From an uncultured Pelagibacteraceae bacterium (lineage in GTDB: Bacteria > Pseudomonadota > Alphaproteobacteria > Pelagibacterales > Pelagibacteraceae): DNA of 64,000 nt. The notes beneath the pieces are model-generated. The model worked only from the letters and a program-made list of their open reading frames with translations. It did no database searches and was not told where the DNA came from. A program made the position numbers and the translations under genes. The number at the start of each line of letters is the position of its first letter. The first letter of the stretch is position 1. The stretch spans positions 16,256 to 80,255 of the forward strand of contig CACNRD010000004.1 in assembly GCA_902622795.1 (NCBI GenBank), written 5' to 3'. This document shows, in pieces, positions 8,112 through 16,384 of the stretch.

Positions 8112-9104
8112 ATGACAACAGTACCTAGCGTTACGGCTCAAATTGACCAAAAAGAAATTTTCAAGGTTATCAGTAATAATTTTAGTAAATTAGCTCCAGC
8201 TTATTATTTCTTGATCAGCAATTGGTTAATACGAGCATATAATGTTCATAAAGATATAGATAAATATATAATAATTATTTACCTAATTAATAAAGATTTG
8301 ATTGTTTTTAGAAGAAACGGGTTGATTGTTGATTACGATACTTTTTACAGGGATAGATCAATAGAAATTGAGAAAATAAATTTAAGTGATATTTCAAAAG
8401 ATCTAGAAATACCAAAAGAAAGTGTGAGAAGGAAAATTTTAGAATTAGAAAAAGCAGGCGTAATTAAAAAATCTGGAAAAAAAATGTTTGTTAATAGGAA
8501 TACACTTGTTGCTACCCAAGCTAAAGACACCTTAAAAGATATGAGTTCTTTGTTATTTGAATTTAATAAATTATTAAAAAATGAAAAGGCTTTCACTGTT
8601 GATGAAATTTCATCCTCTATGAAAGAAAATTTTTCTTTTTGCTGGTATCAGTTTTATAAATTTATATTTATTTATACAAACAGGTGGAGAAAAGAAGTAA
8701 AGGATCTGGAAACTATGTGTATTGGAATTTTGGTAATGCTTAATGCATCTCACAATAAGAGTTTTAAAGTAAGGGACTTAAACTTAAAAACATATCAAAA
8801 AAAAGTTATGGGTTCAGACGGAAGAGGAATGAATGCAATGTCTTTATCTGATATCACAGGGATTCCAAGGCCGACAGTTGTTAGAAAATTAAAATATTTA
8901 ATCGATAATAATTACCTAACTATTAATGAAAGAAAACTGCTTTTTATCAATATTCAAGGAACAGTATTAAAAAGAAGTTCTGAATTACAAGATGCAAATA
9001 TTAAAAGCTTAAGTAGTTTTATTTATAAAGTATTTAATCAAATTAAAATTATAGACTCGAGTAAAGATGAAGATGACGACTTTATTCCTAGTTACTTGAG
9101 ATAA
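8112..9104 (+). CDS. Protein with two winged-helix/HTH modules, probable transcription regulator
   Basis: Two DNA-binding-like helix-turn-helix segments are visible: LSDISKDLEIPKESVRRKILELEKAGVIKK (~residues 95-125) and MSLSDITGIPRPTVVRKLKYLIDNNYL (~245-275). Each is followed by a short basic wing. The second resembles IclR/MarR-type recognition helices (PRPTVVRKL). The tail is acidic (KDEDDDF). The start at 8112 is chosen because GGGAG lies 6 nt upstream, giving 330 aa; the track's GTG at 8094 has no such site. It sits between the taurine-type operon and the phosphotransacetylase/dehydrogenase genes, so it may regulate sulfonate genes. I do not recognise a named family for the tandem architecture. 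Confidence 0.7.
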   Translation: MTTVPSVTAQIDQKEIFKVISNNFSKLAPAYYFLISNWLIRAYNVHKDIDKYIIIIYLINKDLIVFRRNGLIVDYDTFYRDRSIEIEKINLSDISKDLEIPKESVRRKILELEKAGVIKKSGKKMFVNRNTLVATQAKDTLKDMSSLLFEFNKLLKNEKAFTVDEISSSMKENFSFCWYQFYKFIFIYTNRWRKEVKDLETMCIGILVMLNASHNKSFKVRDLNLKTYQKKVMGSDGRGMNAMSLSDITGIPRPTVVRKLKYLIDNNYLTINERKLLFINIQGTVLKRSSELQDANIKSLSSFIYKVFNQIKIIDSSKDEDDDFIPSYLR

Positions 9105-9105
9105 A

Positions 9106-9951
9106 TTAATTATTTTTTCTTAAGATATAAATAAAAATAAATCCAGTTATATACATCAATAGTGCATAGGCTCCTGTTGGCACCATATAAGCTACCTCAT
9201 CAAATATTAATGTTGCAACAAACACTGCTAAAGTTCCATTCTGTAGACCACACTCTAATGCAATACATTTTTGTTGTGCTACCCCTGATACAAACTTTTT
9301 AGCAATAAAGTATGCCAATACCATCATCACAACATTTAAGATTAAAACAGCCAAACCCGCCTGAGCAAGATAAGTTAAAATATTATCTTTTTCTTCAATC
9401 CATATTGCAATAAATACGATTACAAATAACCATCCTGTTAATTTATTAATTAAATTAATTTTAGATAAAATAAAATTTTCAGCAAAACCTCTTATAATCA
9501 TTCCAATTATTACAGGGACTGTAACCACTAAAGCCATTTTCAAAGCTATTCCAATTACTGAGATTTCTTTTGCAATAGTAACACCCAATATATCAGCAGA
9601 ACTGATTACAATTATTGGAATTGTAATAATACAAATTAAACTAGTCACCGCAGTTAAAGAAATAGATAAAGCTACATCTCCATTAGCAAATTTTGTTAAA
9701 ACATTTGAAGTAACACCACCCGGTGCAGCAGCAATAATCATTAGACCAACAGCTATAGCAGAGGGAAGATCGAGACTTAGGGCAATGATTAAAGCTACAA
9801 TTGGCAACAAAATTAATTGAGAAAAAAAACCTACAATAAAATCCCTCGGGGTTTTTAATATTCTTGTGAAATCTTTAATTGAAAGACCAAGACCCAATCC
9901 TAGCATGATTAGGGCTAAAACTATTGGTGCAATTGTTGTTACTATTTCCAT
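9106..9951 (-). CDS. Bile acid:sodium symporter (BASS/SLC10) family transporter
   Basis: 281 aa with nine or so hydrophobic segments and the family pattern AAPGGVTSNVLTKFANGDVALS near residues 75-95, plus ALECGLQNGTLAVFVATLIF near 230. These are the two crossover regions that bind sodium in BASS proteins. Bacterial members carry organic acids (pantoate, pyruvate, 2-keto acids) rather than bile acids. It converges with the winged-helix regulator (1-nt gap) and diverges from the phosphotransacetylase. A role in moving a sulfonate-derived acid is a guess from context. Confidence 0.85.
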   Translation of the reverse strand: MEIVTTIAPIVLALIMLGLGLGLSIKDFTRILKTPRDFIVGFFSQLILLPIVALIIALSLDLPSAIAVGLMIIAAAPGGVTSNVLTKFANGDVALSISLTAVTSLICIITIPIIVISSADILGVTIAKEISVIGIALKMALVVTVPVIIGMIIRGFAENFILSKINLINKLTGWLFVIVFIAIWIEEKDNILTYLAQAGLAVLILNVVMMVLAYFIAKKFVSGVAQQKCIALECGLQNGTLAVFVATLIFDEVAYMVPTGAYALLMYITGFIFIYILRKNN

Positions 9952-9961
9952 AGCCCAAATA

Positions 9962-9975
9962 TCATAGCACTATGA
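9962..9975. promoter_or_regulatory. 6-2-6 inverted repeat in the BASS/pta divergent spacer
   Basis: TCATAG-CA-CTATGA is a perfect inverted repeat 11 nt upstream of the BASS-family start, in the 137-bp divergent spacer. It is a possible operator for either gene. There is no T-tract, so it is not a terminator. Confidence 0.3.
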
Positions 9976-10088
9976 GAGAGGTTAATAAAATAAATATACA
10001 TTAGAATGTTTATGGAAAAATTTAGTTAGTAAAATTAGGAACAATTGCCTATATACTTTAGATTAAATATTAATAATAAACATTACCA

Positions 10089-11000
10089 ATGCTTTCTAAT
10101 AAAGAAATTGTCTGTCCTAACAATCTGCTTGATGTAGCGCATAAAAAAAAAGGTGTTAAAGCAGCAGTTGTAAATGCTGGTATGCCCCTACCGATGCTTT
10201 CTGTTCAAGATGCAGTAAAAGAAAATTTAATAGAGCCAATTTTTATTGGAGATAAAAAGGAAATTCAAAAATGTGCTGAAGATTTAAAATGGGATATTTC
10301 TCAATATGAAATTATTGATGAACCTGTAGAAAACAATACAGCCCCTATAGCAGCTAAACTGGCAAGTAAAGATAAAGTAAAGATTATTGTTAAAGGTCAT
10401 ATTCATACTGACATTTTAATGAAAGAAGTACTAAAGCGTGAATATAATTTAATGGGTAAAACTCGATTAAGTCATATATGGCACATGACTATTGAAAAAG
10501 AAGATTCACCATTAATTATTACTGATGGTGCCTTAAATGTATTGCCTAATATTAAAACAAAAATGCACATTCTTAAGAACGTCGTAGACTTCTCACACAG
10601 AATTGGTATTCCTCGACCTAAAGTATCTATATTATCAGCAACAGAAGAAGTAATTGAAAGTGTGCCTACTTCATTAGAGGCAGCAGAACTCACGAAATTA
10701 GCAGAAAAAGAAAATTTAAATGCTGATGTATTTGGCCCTCTAGCTTTTGATAACAGTATCTCGAAAAAATCAGCAACTATCAAAGGTATAAAAAATTCAG
10801 TAGCAGGAGAAGCAGATGTGCTATTAGTTCCTAGTGTTGAAGCAGGAAACGCTTTAGTAAAAATGATGATCTATTTTATGGGTGCTTGTGCTGCTGGTGT
10901 TGTAATCGGTGGCAAAGTTCCAGTTGTAATTACAAGTAGATCTGATGAAGCTCCAGCAAGATTGGCTTCTATTGCTGCAGCAGTAGTTGCTTTAGATTAA
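10089..11000 (+). CDS. pta: Phosphate acetyl/butyryltransferase family protein
   Basis: 303 aa of the PTA_PTB family (short, single-domain form). The C-terminal phosphate/CoA-binding stretch GKVPVVITSRSDEAPARLASIAAA (~275-300) matches the conserved TSRSDS-type motif, here with SDEA. LVPSVEAGNALVKMMIYFMG is the usual penultimate motif. It converts acyl-phosphate and CoA to acyl-CoA. In sulfonate degraders Pta follows sulfoacetaldehyde acetyltransferase (Xsc), which makes acetyl phosphate; no Xsc is seen here. The gene is followed after 25 nt by the HpsN-like dehydrogenase. Acyl specificity is not determinable by eye. Confidence 0.82.
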   Translation: MLSNKEIVCPNNLLDVAHKKKGVKAAVVNAGMPLPMLSVQDAVKENLIEPIFIGDKKEIQKCAEDLKWDISQYEIIDEPVENNTAPIAAKLASKDKVKIIVKGHIHTDILMKEVLKREYNLMGKTRLSHIWHMTIEKEDSPLIITDGALNVLPNIKTKMHILKNVVDFSHRIGIPRPKVSILSATEEVIESVPTSLEAAELTKLAEKENLNADVFGPLAFDNSISKKSATIKGIKNSVAGEADVLLVPSVEAGNALVKMMIYFMGACAAGVVIGGKVPVVITSRSDEAPARLASIAAAVVALD

Positions 11001-11025
11001 AGATAATATAAAAGGCTTAAAATAA

Positions 11026-12312
11026 ATGACAATCAAATATTTAAAAAAATCACCAAAGACTTCATCAACAGATGATACTAAAACTACAGGTATAGTTCAG
11101 GATCTCTTAAAAGATTTAGAGAATACTAAAGAACAAGGCTGTATTGATCTAACTAAAAAATTTGACAAGTATGATGGTGAAATTGTTGTTTCTAAAGAAA
11201 GAATTGAAGAAATTAAAAAATCTTTAGATCAAAAAACAAAGGATGATATTCAATTTTCATTTGATCGAGTTCGAAAATTTGCAGAAGCGCAATTAAAAAA
11301 CTATGGTCAGGATTTTGAAGTTGAATTATCAGACGGCTTATTTGCCGGCCAAAAATTGATACCTGTAAATACAGCTGGTTGTTATATTCCTGGTGGAAGG
11401 TATGCTCACATAGCCTCAGCGGTCATGAGTGTTACTACAGCTAAAGTTGCTGGGGTTAAAAATATTATTGCATGCAGCCCACCTAAAGAAGGTGTCGGTG
11501 CTCATCCAACAATTGTTTATACTGCTGATTTATGTGGAGCAGATGTAATTTTAAATCTTGGTGGTGTTCCAGCTATTGCAGCAATGACTAATGGATTATT
11601 CAATAACCCTCCTGCGGATATTATTGTAGGACCAGGAAATCAGTTTGTAGCTGAAGCAAAAAGAATTTTATTTGGAAAAGTAGGTATTGATTTGTTTGCT
11701 GGACCAACAGAAATTGGAATTATAGCAGACGCAAAAGCTGATCCTGAAATTGTAGCTGTTGATTTAGTTGGCCAAGCTGAACATGGATATAATTCACCAT
11801 GTTGGTTGTATACAACAAGTAAAGATCTTGCAGAAAAAGTGATGAAAAGGGTTCCTGAATTAATTGAAGAGCTTCCTGAAGTTCCAAGACAAAGTGCCGA
11901 TGCAGCATGGAGAGATTATGGAGAAGTTATTTTATGTGATACCGATGAAGAAATGGTCAAAATTAGTGATGAATACGCACCTGAACACTTAGAAGTGCAA
12001 ACAGAAAATTTGAAATGGTTTCATGAAAGACTAACAAATTATGGCTCTTTATTTGTTGGAGAAGAAACTACTGTTGCTTATGGAGATAAATGTTCAGGCA
12101 CCAACCATATATTGCCTACTAAAGGTGCAGGAAGATATACAGGTGGTTTATTTGTAGGAAAATTTATAAAAACTTTAAGTTTTCAAAGAATGACAAAAGA
12201 CTCTACCAAATTAGTTGGAGCTGCAGCAGCAAGAATTTCCAGGTATGAAGGTATGGAAGCACATGCAAGAACAGGAGATGTAAGACTAAGAAAATATGGA
12301 TTTCAAAATTAA
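11026..12312 (+). CDS. hpsN: Histidinol dehydrogenase homologue, probable sulfopropanediol 3-dehydrogenase (HpsN-like)
   Basis: 428 aa of the HisD superfamily. All usual active-site pieces are visible: zinc ligands in VGQAEHG (~residue 250), YGDKCSGTNHILPT and the terminal EAHARTGD, and the catalytic Glu-His in YAPEHLE. HisD oxidises L-histidinol; the close relative HpsN oxidises (R)-2,3-dihydroxypropane-1-sulfonate to sulfolactate. I favour HpsN because there is no his operon nearby, the neighbours are sulfonate-related, and the N-terminus (MTIKYLKKSPK) resembles the sulfopropanediol group as I remember it. Genuine HisD remains a possible alternative. It converges with an ABC ATPase gene, overlapping by 4 nt. 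Confidence 0.7.
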   Translation: MTIKYLKKSPKTSSTDDTKTTGIVQDLLKDLENTKEQGCIDLTKKFDKYDGEIVVSKERIEEIKKSLDQKTKDDIQFSFDRVRKFAEAQLKNYGQDFEVELSDGLFAGQKLIPVNTAGCYIPGGRYAHIASAVMSVTTAKVAGVKNIIACSPPKEGVGAHPTIVYTADLCGADVILNLGGVPAIAAMTNGLFNNPPADIIVGPGNQFVAEAKRILFGKVGIDLFAGPTEIGIIADAKADPEIVAVDLVGQAEHGYNSPCWLYTTSKDLAEKVMKRVPELIEELPEVPRQSADAAWRDYGEVILCDTDEEMVKISDEYAPEHLEVQTENLKWFHERLTNYGSLFVGEETTVAYGDKCSGTNHILPTKGAGRYTGGLFVGKFIKTLSFQRMTKDSTKLVGAAAARISRYEGMEAHARTGDVRLRKYGFQN

Positions 12313-13364
12313 TATTTAATCCGCTTTCCGTTTTCATCAAATACAAAAATATCTTTTAAATTAAAACCTATTGTGTTTTGGATATTATTTTTACTTGGTA
12401 TTTTTATGCTAATTTCATAATTATCTTTTTTAATATAAATAATTTTTTCATTACCTAAGTTTTCAATCAATTCTATTTTTGGTTTAAATTTGTATTCACT
12501 ATCATCAGAGACATTAAAATGTTCTGGTCTTATACCTATATAATAGTCTTTTTGTAAAAAATTTATTGAACCTATTTTAATTTTATTATCTAAAAAATTA
12601 ATCTCACTATCTGAAATAATATTATCTTTTGTTATTTTAAGAATATTCATTTTTGGAGTGCCAATAAATTGAGCTACAAAAATATTTGATGGATTACTGT
12701 AAATTTCATCTGGAGTACCTACTTGTTCAATATTTCCACCATTCAATATAACTATCCTGTCAGCCAATGTCATAGCCTCAACTTGGTCGTGAGTTACATA
12801 AATCATATTAGTTTTTATTTGATTGTGAAGTTTTGAAATTTCAACTCTCATTTCTGCTCTCAACGCAGCATCTAAATTAGATAACGGTTCATCAAACAAA
12901 AAAATTTTAGGATTTCTTGTTATAGCTCTTCCTATTGCAACTCTTTGTCTTTGACCTCCAGATAATTCTTTTGGCTTCCTCTGTAATAACTCCTCAATTT
13001 TTAGTATTTTTGCAGCTTGCATTACTTTTTTTTGTATTTCATCCTTTGGTTTTTTCTCAATTTTTAGACCAAAAGACATATTTTCAAAAACATTCATGTG
13101 TGGATAAAGTGCGTAGGACTGAAATACCATTGCTGTTTCTCTTTTAGATGGATGTAGATTGTTTACTAATTGGTTATTAATAAATATTTCACCCTCATCA
13201 ATTTGTTCTAAGCCAGCGATCATTCTTAACAATGTAGATTTTCCACATCCTGAAGGTCCAATTAAAACAAGAAACTCATCTTCTTTTCCTAAAAGATTAA
13301 AATCTGTGATTATCTTATTAGATCCAAAAGATTTGTGAACACCATTAAATTTTATATTGGCCAT
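12309..13364 (-). CDS. Orphan CUT1-type (UgpC/MalK-like) ABC transporter ATP-binding protein
   Basis: 351 aa. Walker A GPSGCGKST (~37), Q-loop MVFQSYALYPHMNVFENMSFGL, signature LSGGQRQRVAIGRAI (~134), Walker B IFLFDEPLSNLDAALR and the H-loop IYVTHDQVEA are all typical of ATPases serving carbohydrate and glycerol-3-phosphate importers. The C-terminal ~110 residues form a TOBE-like regulatory domain (YIGIRPEHF). No permease or binding protein lies alongside, so it probably energises a transporter encoded elsewhere, possibly several, as MsmK does. It overlaps hpsN by 4 nt, tail to tail. Confidence 0.88.
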   Translation of the reverse strand: MANIKFNGVHKSFGSNKIITDFNLLGKEDEFLVLIGPSGCGKSTLLRMIAGLEQIDEGEIFINNQLVNNLHPSKRETAMVFQSYALYPHMNVFENMSFGLKIEKKPKDEIQKKVMQAAKILKIEELLQRKPKELSGGQRQRVAIGRAITRNPKIFLFDEPLSNLDAALRAEMRVEISKLHNQIKTNMIYVTHDQVEAMTLADRIVILNGGNIEQVGTPDEIYSNPSNIFVAQFIGTPKMNILKITKDNIISDSEINFLDNKIKIGSINFLQKDYYIGIRPEHFNVSDDSEYKFKPKIELIENLGNEKIIYIKKDNYEISIKIPSKNNIQNTIGFNLKDIFVFDENGKRIKY

Positions 13365-13435
13365 ATTAATTTTTATTTATAAGAACATAGAAATTTATAT
13401 GATTTAATATATGAATTATATCAATTGCTAACTAG

Positions 13436-13466
13436 AAAAATATTTAAAAATCTGAAAAATATTTTT
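13436..13466 (-). terminator. AT-only hairpin downstream of msrB
   Basis: AAAAATATTT and AAATATTTTT are exact reverse complements separated by 11 nt, a few bases after the msrB stop on the minus strand, with T-rich sequence following. It is a weak candidate terminator because the stem has no G-C pairs. Confidence 0.35.
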
Positions 13467-13471
13467 AAATT

Positions 13472-13933
13472 TTAACTTTCAGGAACGAACAACAAGCATA
13501 AACCATTGTTACAAAATCTTTTTCCAGTAGCAGTTGGGCCATCAAGAAAAACATGTCCATGATGAGCACCACAATTTGCACAATGATATTCCATTCTTCT
13601 CATACCAAAGGAATAGTCTATTTTAGTTTTAAAAGCACCTGGTAATGCTTGACTAAAAGATGGCCAGCCAGTTCCACTATCAAACTTTGCATCAGATGAA
13701 AATAATTTAGCTCCACAATTAGCACAATGGTAAAATCCTTTTCTTTTCTCATTAAGTAATTTACTTGTAAAAGCTCTTTCCGTTCCCTCATTAAACATAA
13801 TATCCTTTTGTTTTTTGGTGAGATTTTTATTGATAATTTTTTTTGTCTCAGAAAAAGCAAACTTATAAGGAGCAATCACATAAGTTAACAAGGATAAACC
13901 AAATAGTTTAATAAAATCTCTTTTGTTACTCAT
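13472..13933 (-). CDS. msrB: Peptide-methionine (R)-S-oxide reductase MsrB, probably exported
   Basis: 153 aa. The catalytic domain has two CxxC zinc sites (HCANCGAKLF and HCANCGAHHGH), the conserved FDSGTGWPSF, and the catalytic cysteine in the C-terminal KRFCNNGLCL. It reduces the R-epimer of methionine sulfoxide in proteins. The N-terminal ~28 residues (NKRDFIKLFGLSLLTYVIAPYKFAFS) look like a signal sequence, so the enzyme is probably periplasmic; ccdA at 26.8 kb could supply reducing power. A second ORF in another frame (13618-13875) is a shadow. Confidence 0.93.
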   Translation of the reverse strand: MSNKRDFIKLFGLSLLTYVIAPYKFAFSETKKIINKNLTKKQKDIMFNEGTERAFTSKLLNEKRKGFYHCANCGAKLFSSDAKFDSGTGWPSFSQALPGAFKTKIDYSFGMRRMEYHCANCGAHHGHVFLDGPTATGKRFCNNGLCLLFVPES

Positions 13934-14075
13934 TAAAAATAAATATTAAAATTAATAAATAATTCAATGATTAGTTATGCCACAATATAAAAAGTGACAA
14001 AAACGATCCTTAATTAATAGAAAAATTGATGCTTGTTATAAGAAATAAAGCTATAGTAATTAAAAGGAGAGTCTT

Positions 14076-14267
14076 ATGGCAACTTACGAATGTTCAAAAT
14101 GTGGTATGTCTGTAAATGCTACTTGTGGAAAATGTAACAAACCATTAGTTGATGACATACTAAAATTAGACGATGGTAATCAGGTACAAATATCTAAATG
14201 CCCTGATGATCATGGTAAAATTAAATCACCATTGTGCTGTGGTCAAGATATGAGCTGTGCTGTCTAG
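14076..14267 (+). CDS. Small four-cysteine-pair zinc-ribbon-like protein
   Basis: 63 aa with CSKCGM at residue 6, CGKCNK at 17, a single CPDDH and a terminal LCCGQDMSC. The spacing suggests one or two zinc-ribbon knuckles. A strong ribosome-binding site (AAGGAGAG) lies 7 nt before ATG, and the length lacks room for another domain. I do not recognise a characterised homologue. It ends in a 4-nt overlap with the convergent lysE-type gene. Confidence 0.75.
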   Translation: MATYECSKCGMSVNATCGKCNKPLVDDILKLDDGNQVQISKCPDDHGKIKSPLCCGQDMSCAV

Positions 14268-14869
14268 ATAATATCTAGCAATACATAAACCGCTAAACCA
14301 CTCATAAAAATAATTATAAATAAGTTAATTATTTTCCATATTTTTAAATTATCAGCGTATCGGGAAAAAAATTGTGACAGATAACCAACAAAAAAGAAAA
14401 ATAAAAAAGAAGCGAATGAGGCTCCAATTCCAAATATTATTTTATCAGCCAATAAAAAGTTTTTAGAAAAATTCCCTAAAAAAAATACAGTATCTGAATA
14501 AACGTGGGGATTTAAATAGGTAAATCCTAAAGTTTTAAAAATTATACTAACTAAGTTTGTTTTTTTATAATTTTTATTAAAGTCAATTTTTTGACTAACT
14601 GATTTAATTTTTGAGTAAATAAAGTAAATTAAGAATAAGAGTAAAAGAATATTAAAGATTAATTCAATTGTTGGAGTAAAATATTGATTAAAGTAATAAA
14701 ATAGAAAAATTCCTATAAATATAAGAAAACAGTCTGAAATTGAGCAAATAAAGCAAACTGTAAACGTAAATTGTTTTTTTAATCCCTGCTCTATTACAAA
14801 AATATTTTGGGCTCCAATAGCTAAAATTAAACTAAGGCTGGTAAAAAAACCTAATAATAGAAATTCCAT
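14264..14869 (-). CDS. LysE/ArgO family amino acid exporter
   Basis: 201 aa, six hydrophobic segments. The N-terminal LAIGAQNIFVIEQGLKKQ (~18-35) is the conserved LysE pattern (GAQNxxVxxQG). PHVYSDTVFFLG in the middle corresponds to the family's NPH/D motif. LysE proteins export basic amino acids such as lysine and arginine. It lies 9 nt downstream of proW and might be co-transcribed with it. The substrate is not determined. Confidence 0.85.
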   Translation of the reverse strand: MEFLLLGFFTSLSLILAIGAQNIFVIEQGLKKQFTFTVCFICSISDCFLIFIGIFLFYYFNQYFTPTIELIFNILLLLFLIYFIYSKIKSVSQKIDFNKNYKKTNLVSIIFKTLGFTYLNPHVYSDTVFFLGNFSKNFLLADKIIFGIGASFASFLFFFFVGYLSQFFSRYADNLKIWKIINLFIIIFMSGLAVYVLLDII

Positions 14870-14878
14870 TAGGTTTAA

Positions 14879-16384
14879 TTAAACTCTTTTCTTACCTTGA
14901 ACAACCCTATCTAAAATTAATGCAACAAATAATATTGCAACTCCTGCTAAGATTCCTTGACCAACATTTGCATATTGTAAAGCTTCTAAAACATCTTGAC
15001 CCAAACCTTTTGCGCCAATTAAGGATGCAACTACTACCATTGCTAAACTTAACATTACTGTTTGATTAACTCCTGCTAATATGGATGGTGTTGCTAAAGG
15101 TAAATCAACTTTTCTCAATAAATACCATTTAGATGCTCCATAAGCTATTGCTGCCTCTCGAATAGTTTCGGGAACTCCTCTCAATCCAAGAACAGTTAAT
15201 CTTACAACTGGAGTTCCTCCAAATATCATTGTTATAATTACTGCTGCAACTTTACCGGTACCAAAGAAAGCAATAACAGGAATCATAAAAACAAATGCAG
15301 GCATCGTTTGCATAAAATCCATTATAGGTCTTATCATTGAGTAAAATCTTTGACGTCTTGCACAAAAAATACCTAGGGGAATACCAATTACAATACTTAA
15401 AACTGCTGCAGTACCCAATAGCGCCAACGTTGTCATCGCTTTAACCCAAAAACCTAAAAAACCCATATAACATAGAAATCCTGCAGAATATATTGCAGCT
15501 CTTGGACCAGCTGCTAATCCAGTTAAGGTCACTATGGTAGTTATAATTACTATCCATGGAGTTTTAACAAATAACAATTCTAAAAAATCTAAAACTGATC
15601 TAATACCAATTGTAATAGCAGTAAACAATGCATCTCCTTTTAGAACTGCATAATCAAATATAGTCTCTACCCACTTAATAGAAGTTAATCTTATGTCTGG
15701 ATGAGTAGGGAAATCATCCATGACATTAATTAAACCAGGAAAACTATAATGAACTACAGAAAAAAACATTATAACAGAACTAAATATGATACTTGAAATT
15801 AAGTTTTTAGTTTGCATACCTGGCATAATTGTTTTATCTGATAGCCATTCAGAATATCTTTTTTCTAGAATAGAGTTAGCTAATATTCCTTGAATAATTT
15901 TTATAAAAAATAAAAGACTAATTCCAAGAATAGTAATCCAAATTGCTGAAGCTTCAATTCTTGCTACCTCATCAATATACCCTTGCATAGCATCTTCTAA
16001 AGATTTTATATTTCTTTTATAAACTTCGACTTTATCTGGATTGTTAGTAATTGCTGCCTCCAGCTGTTGGTTTCTAAATGCTATAGTTGATTGAACTTGT
16101 TCAATTTTTTGAACTGCTTCTTTGGTAATATTTCCAAATAAGCCTCTTACTATTTGTACTATTGAAAAAGTTTCAATAATTAAGAAAGCTAAGGACCAAT
16201 TCCAAATATTTCTCATGCCAAACCAAACAGGCCCTAAAATTGCAGCATACAAGTTAAAAGAGAAAGAAAAGGAAGGCTTACTGCCAATTTTTTTAAACTC
16301 TTTAATATAATAATCAGGATTAGATTTAACAAAATCTGAAATTAATTCAGATCTTGTGGGGTTATTAATTTGATTATTCTCCAT
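14879..16384 (-). CDS. proW: Glycine betaine/proline-type ABC permease with extra N-terminal membrane domain
   Basis: The C-terminal ~230 residues are a typical ProW/OpuAB permease (GIPLGIFCARRQRFY, PAFVFMIPVIAFFGTGKVAA and the EAA loop REAAIAYGASKWYLLRKVDLP). The N-terminal region has SFNLYAAILGPVWFGMRNIW, like the DUF2628 membrane domain, and a helix pair with a coiled-coil-like stretch (~75-130). The track starts at a TTG (16396). I prefer the ATG at 16384, which has GAGGG just upstream and overlaps the proV stop by 11 nt, suggesting translational coupling. It imports betaine-like osmolytes, which SAR11 also uses as methyl donors. Confidence 0.9.
   Translation of the reverse strand: MENNQINNPTRSELISDFVKSNPDYYIKEFKKIGSKPSFSFSFNLYAAILGPVWFGMRNIWNWSLAFLIIETFSIVQIVRGLFGNITKEAVQKIEQVQSTIAFRNQQLEAAITNNPDKVEVYKRNIKSLEDAMQGYIDEVARIEASAIWITILGISLLFFIKIIQGILANSILEKRYSEWLSDKTIMPGMQTKNLISSIIFSSVIMFFSVVHYSFPGLINVMDDFPTHPDIRLTSIKWVETIFDYAVLKGDALFTAITIGIRSVLDFLELLFVKTPWIVIITTIVTLTGLAAGPRAAIYSAGFLCYMGFLGFWVKAMTTLALLGTAAVLSIVIGIPLGIFCARRQRFYSMIRPIMDFMQTMPAFVFMIPVIAFFGTGKVAAVIITMIFGGTPVVRLTVLGLRGVPETIREAAIAYGASKWYLLRKVDLPLATPSILAGVNQTVMLSLAMVVVASLIGAKGLGQDVLEALQYANVGQGILAGVAILFVALILDRVVQGKKRV

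Noticed and set aside
11720-11908. Minus-strand 62-aa ORF within the HpsN-like gene
   Set aside because: Antisense shadow rich in Leu/Gln, inside a strongly conserved coding region.
13618-13875. 85-aa minus-strand ORF overlapping MsrB
   Set aside because: Same strand, different frame; MsrB shows intact zinc and catalytic motifs in the other frame.
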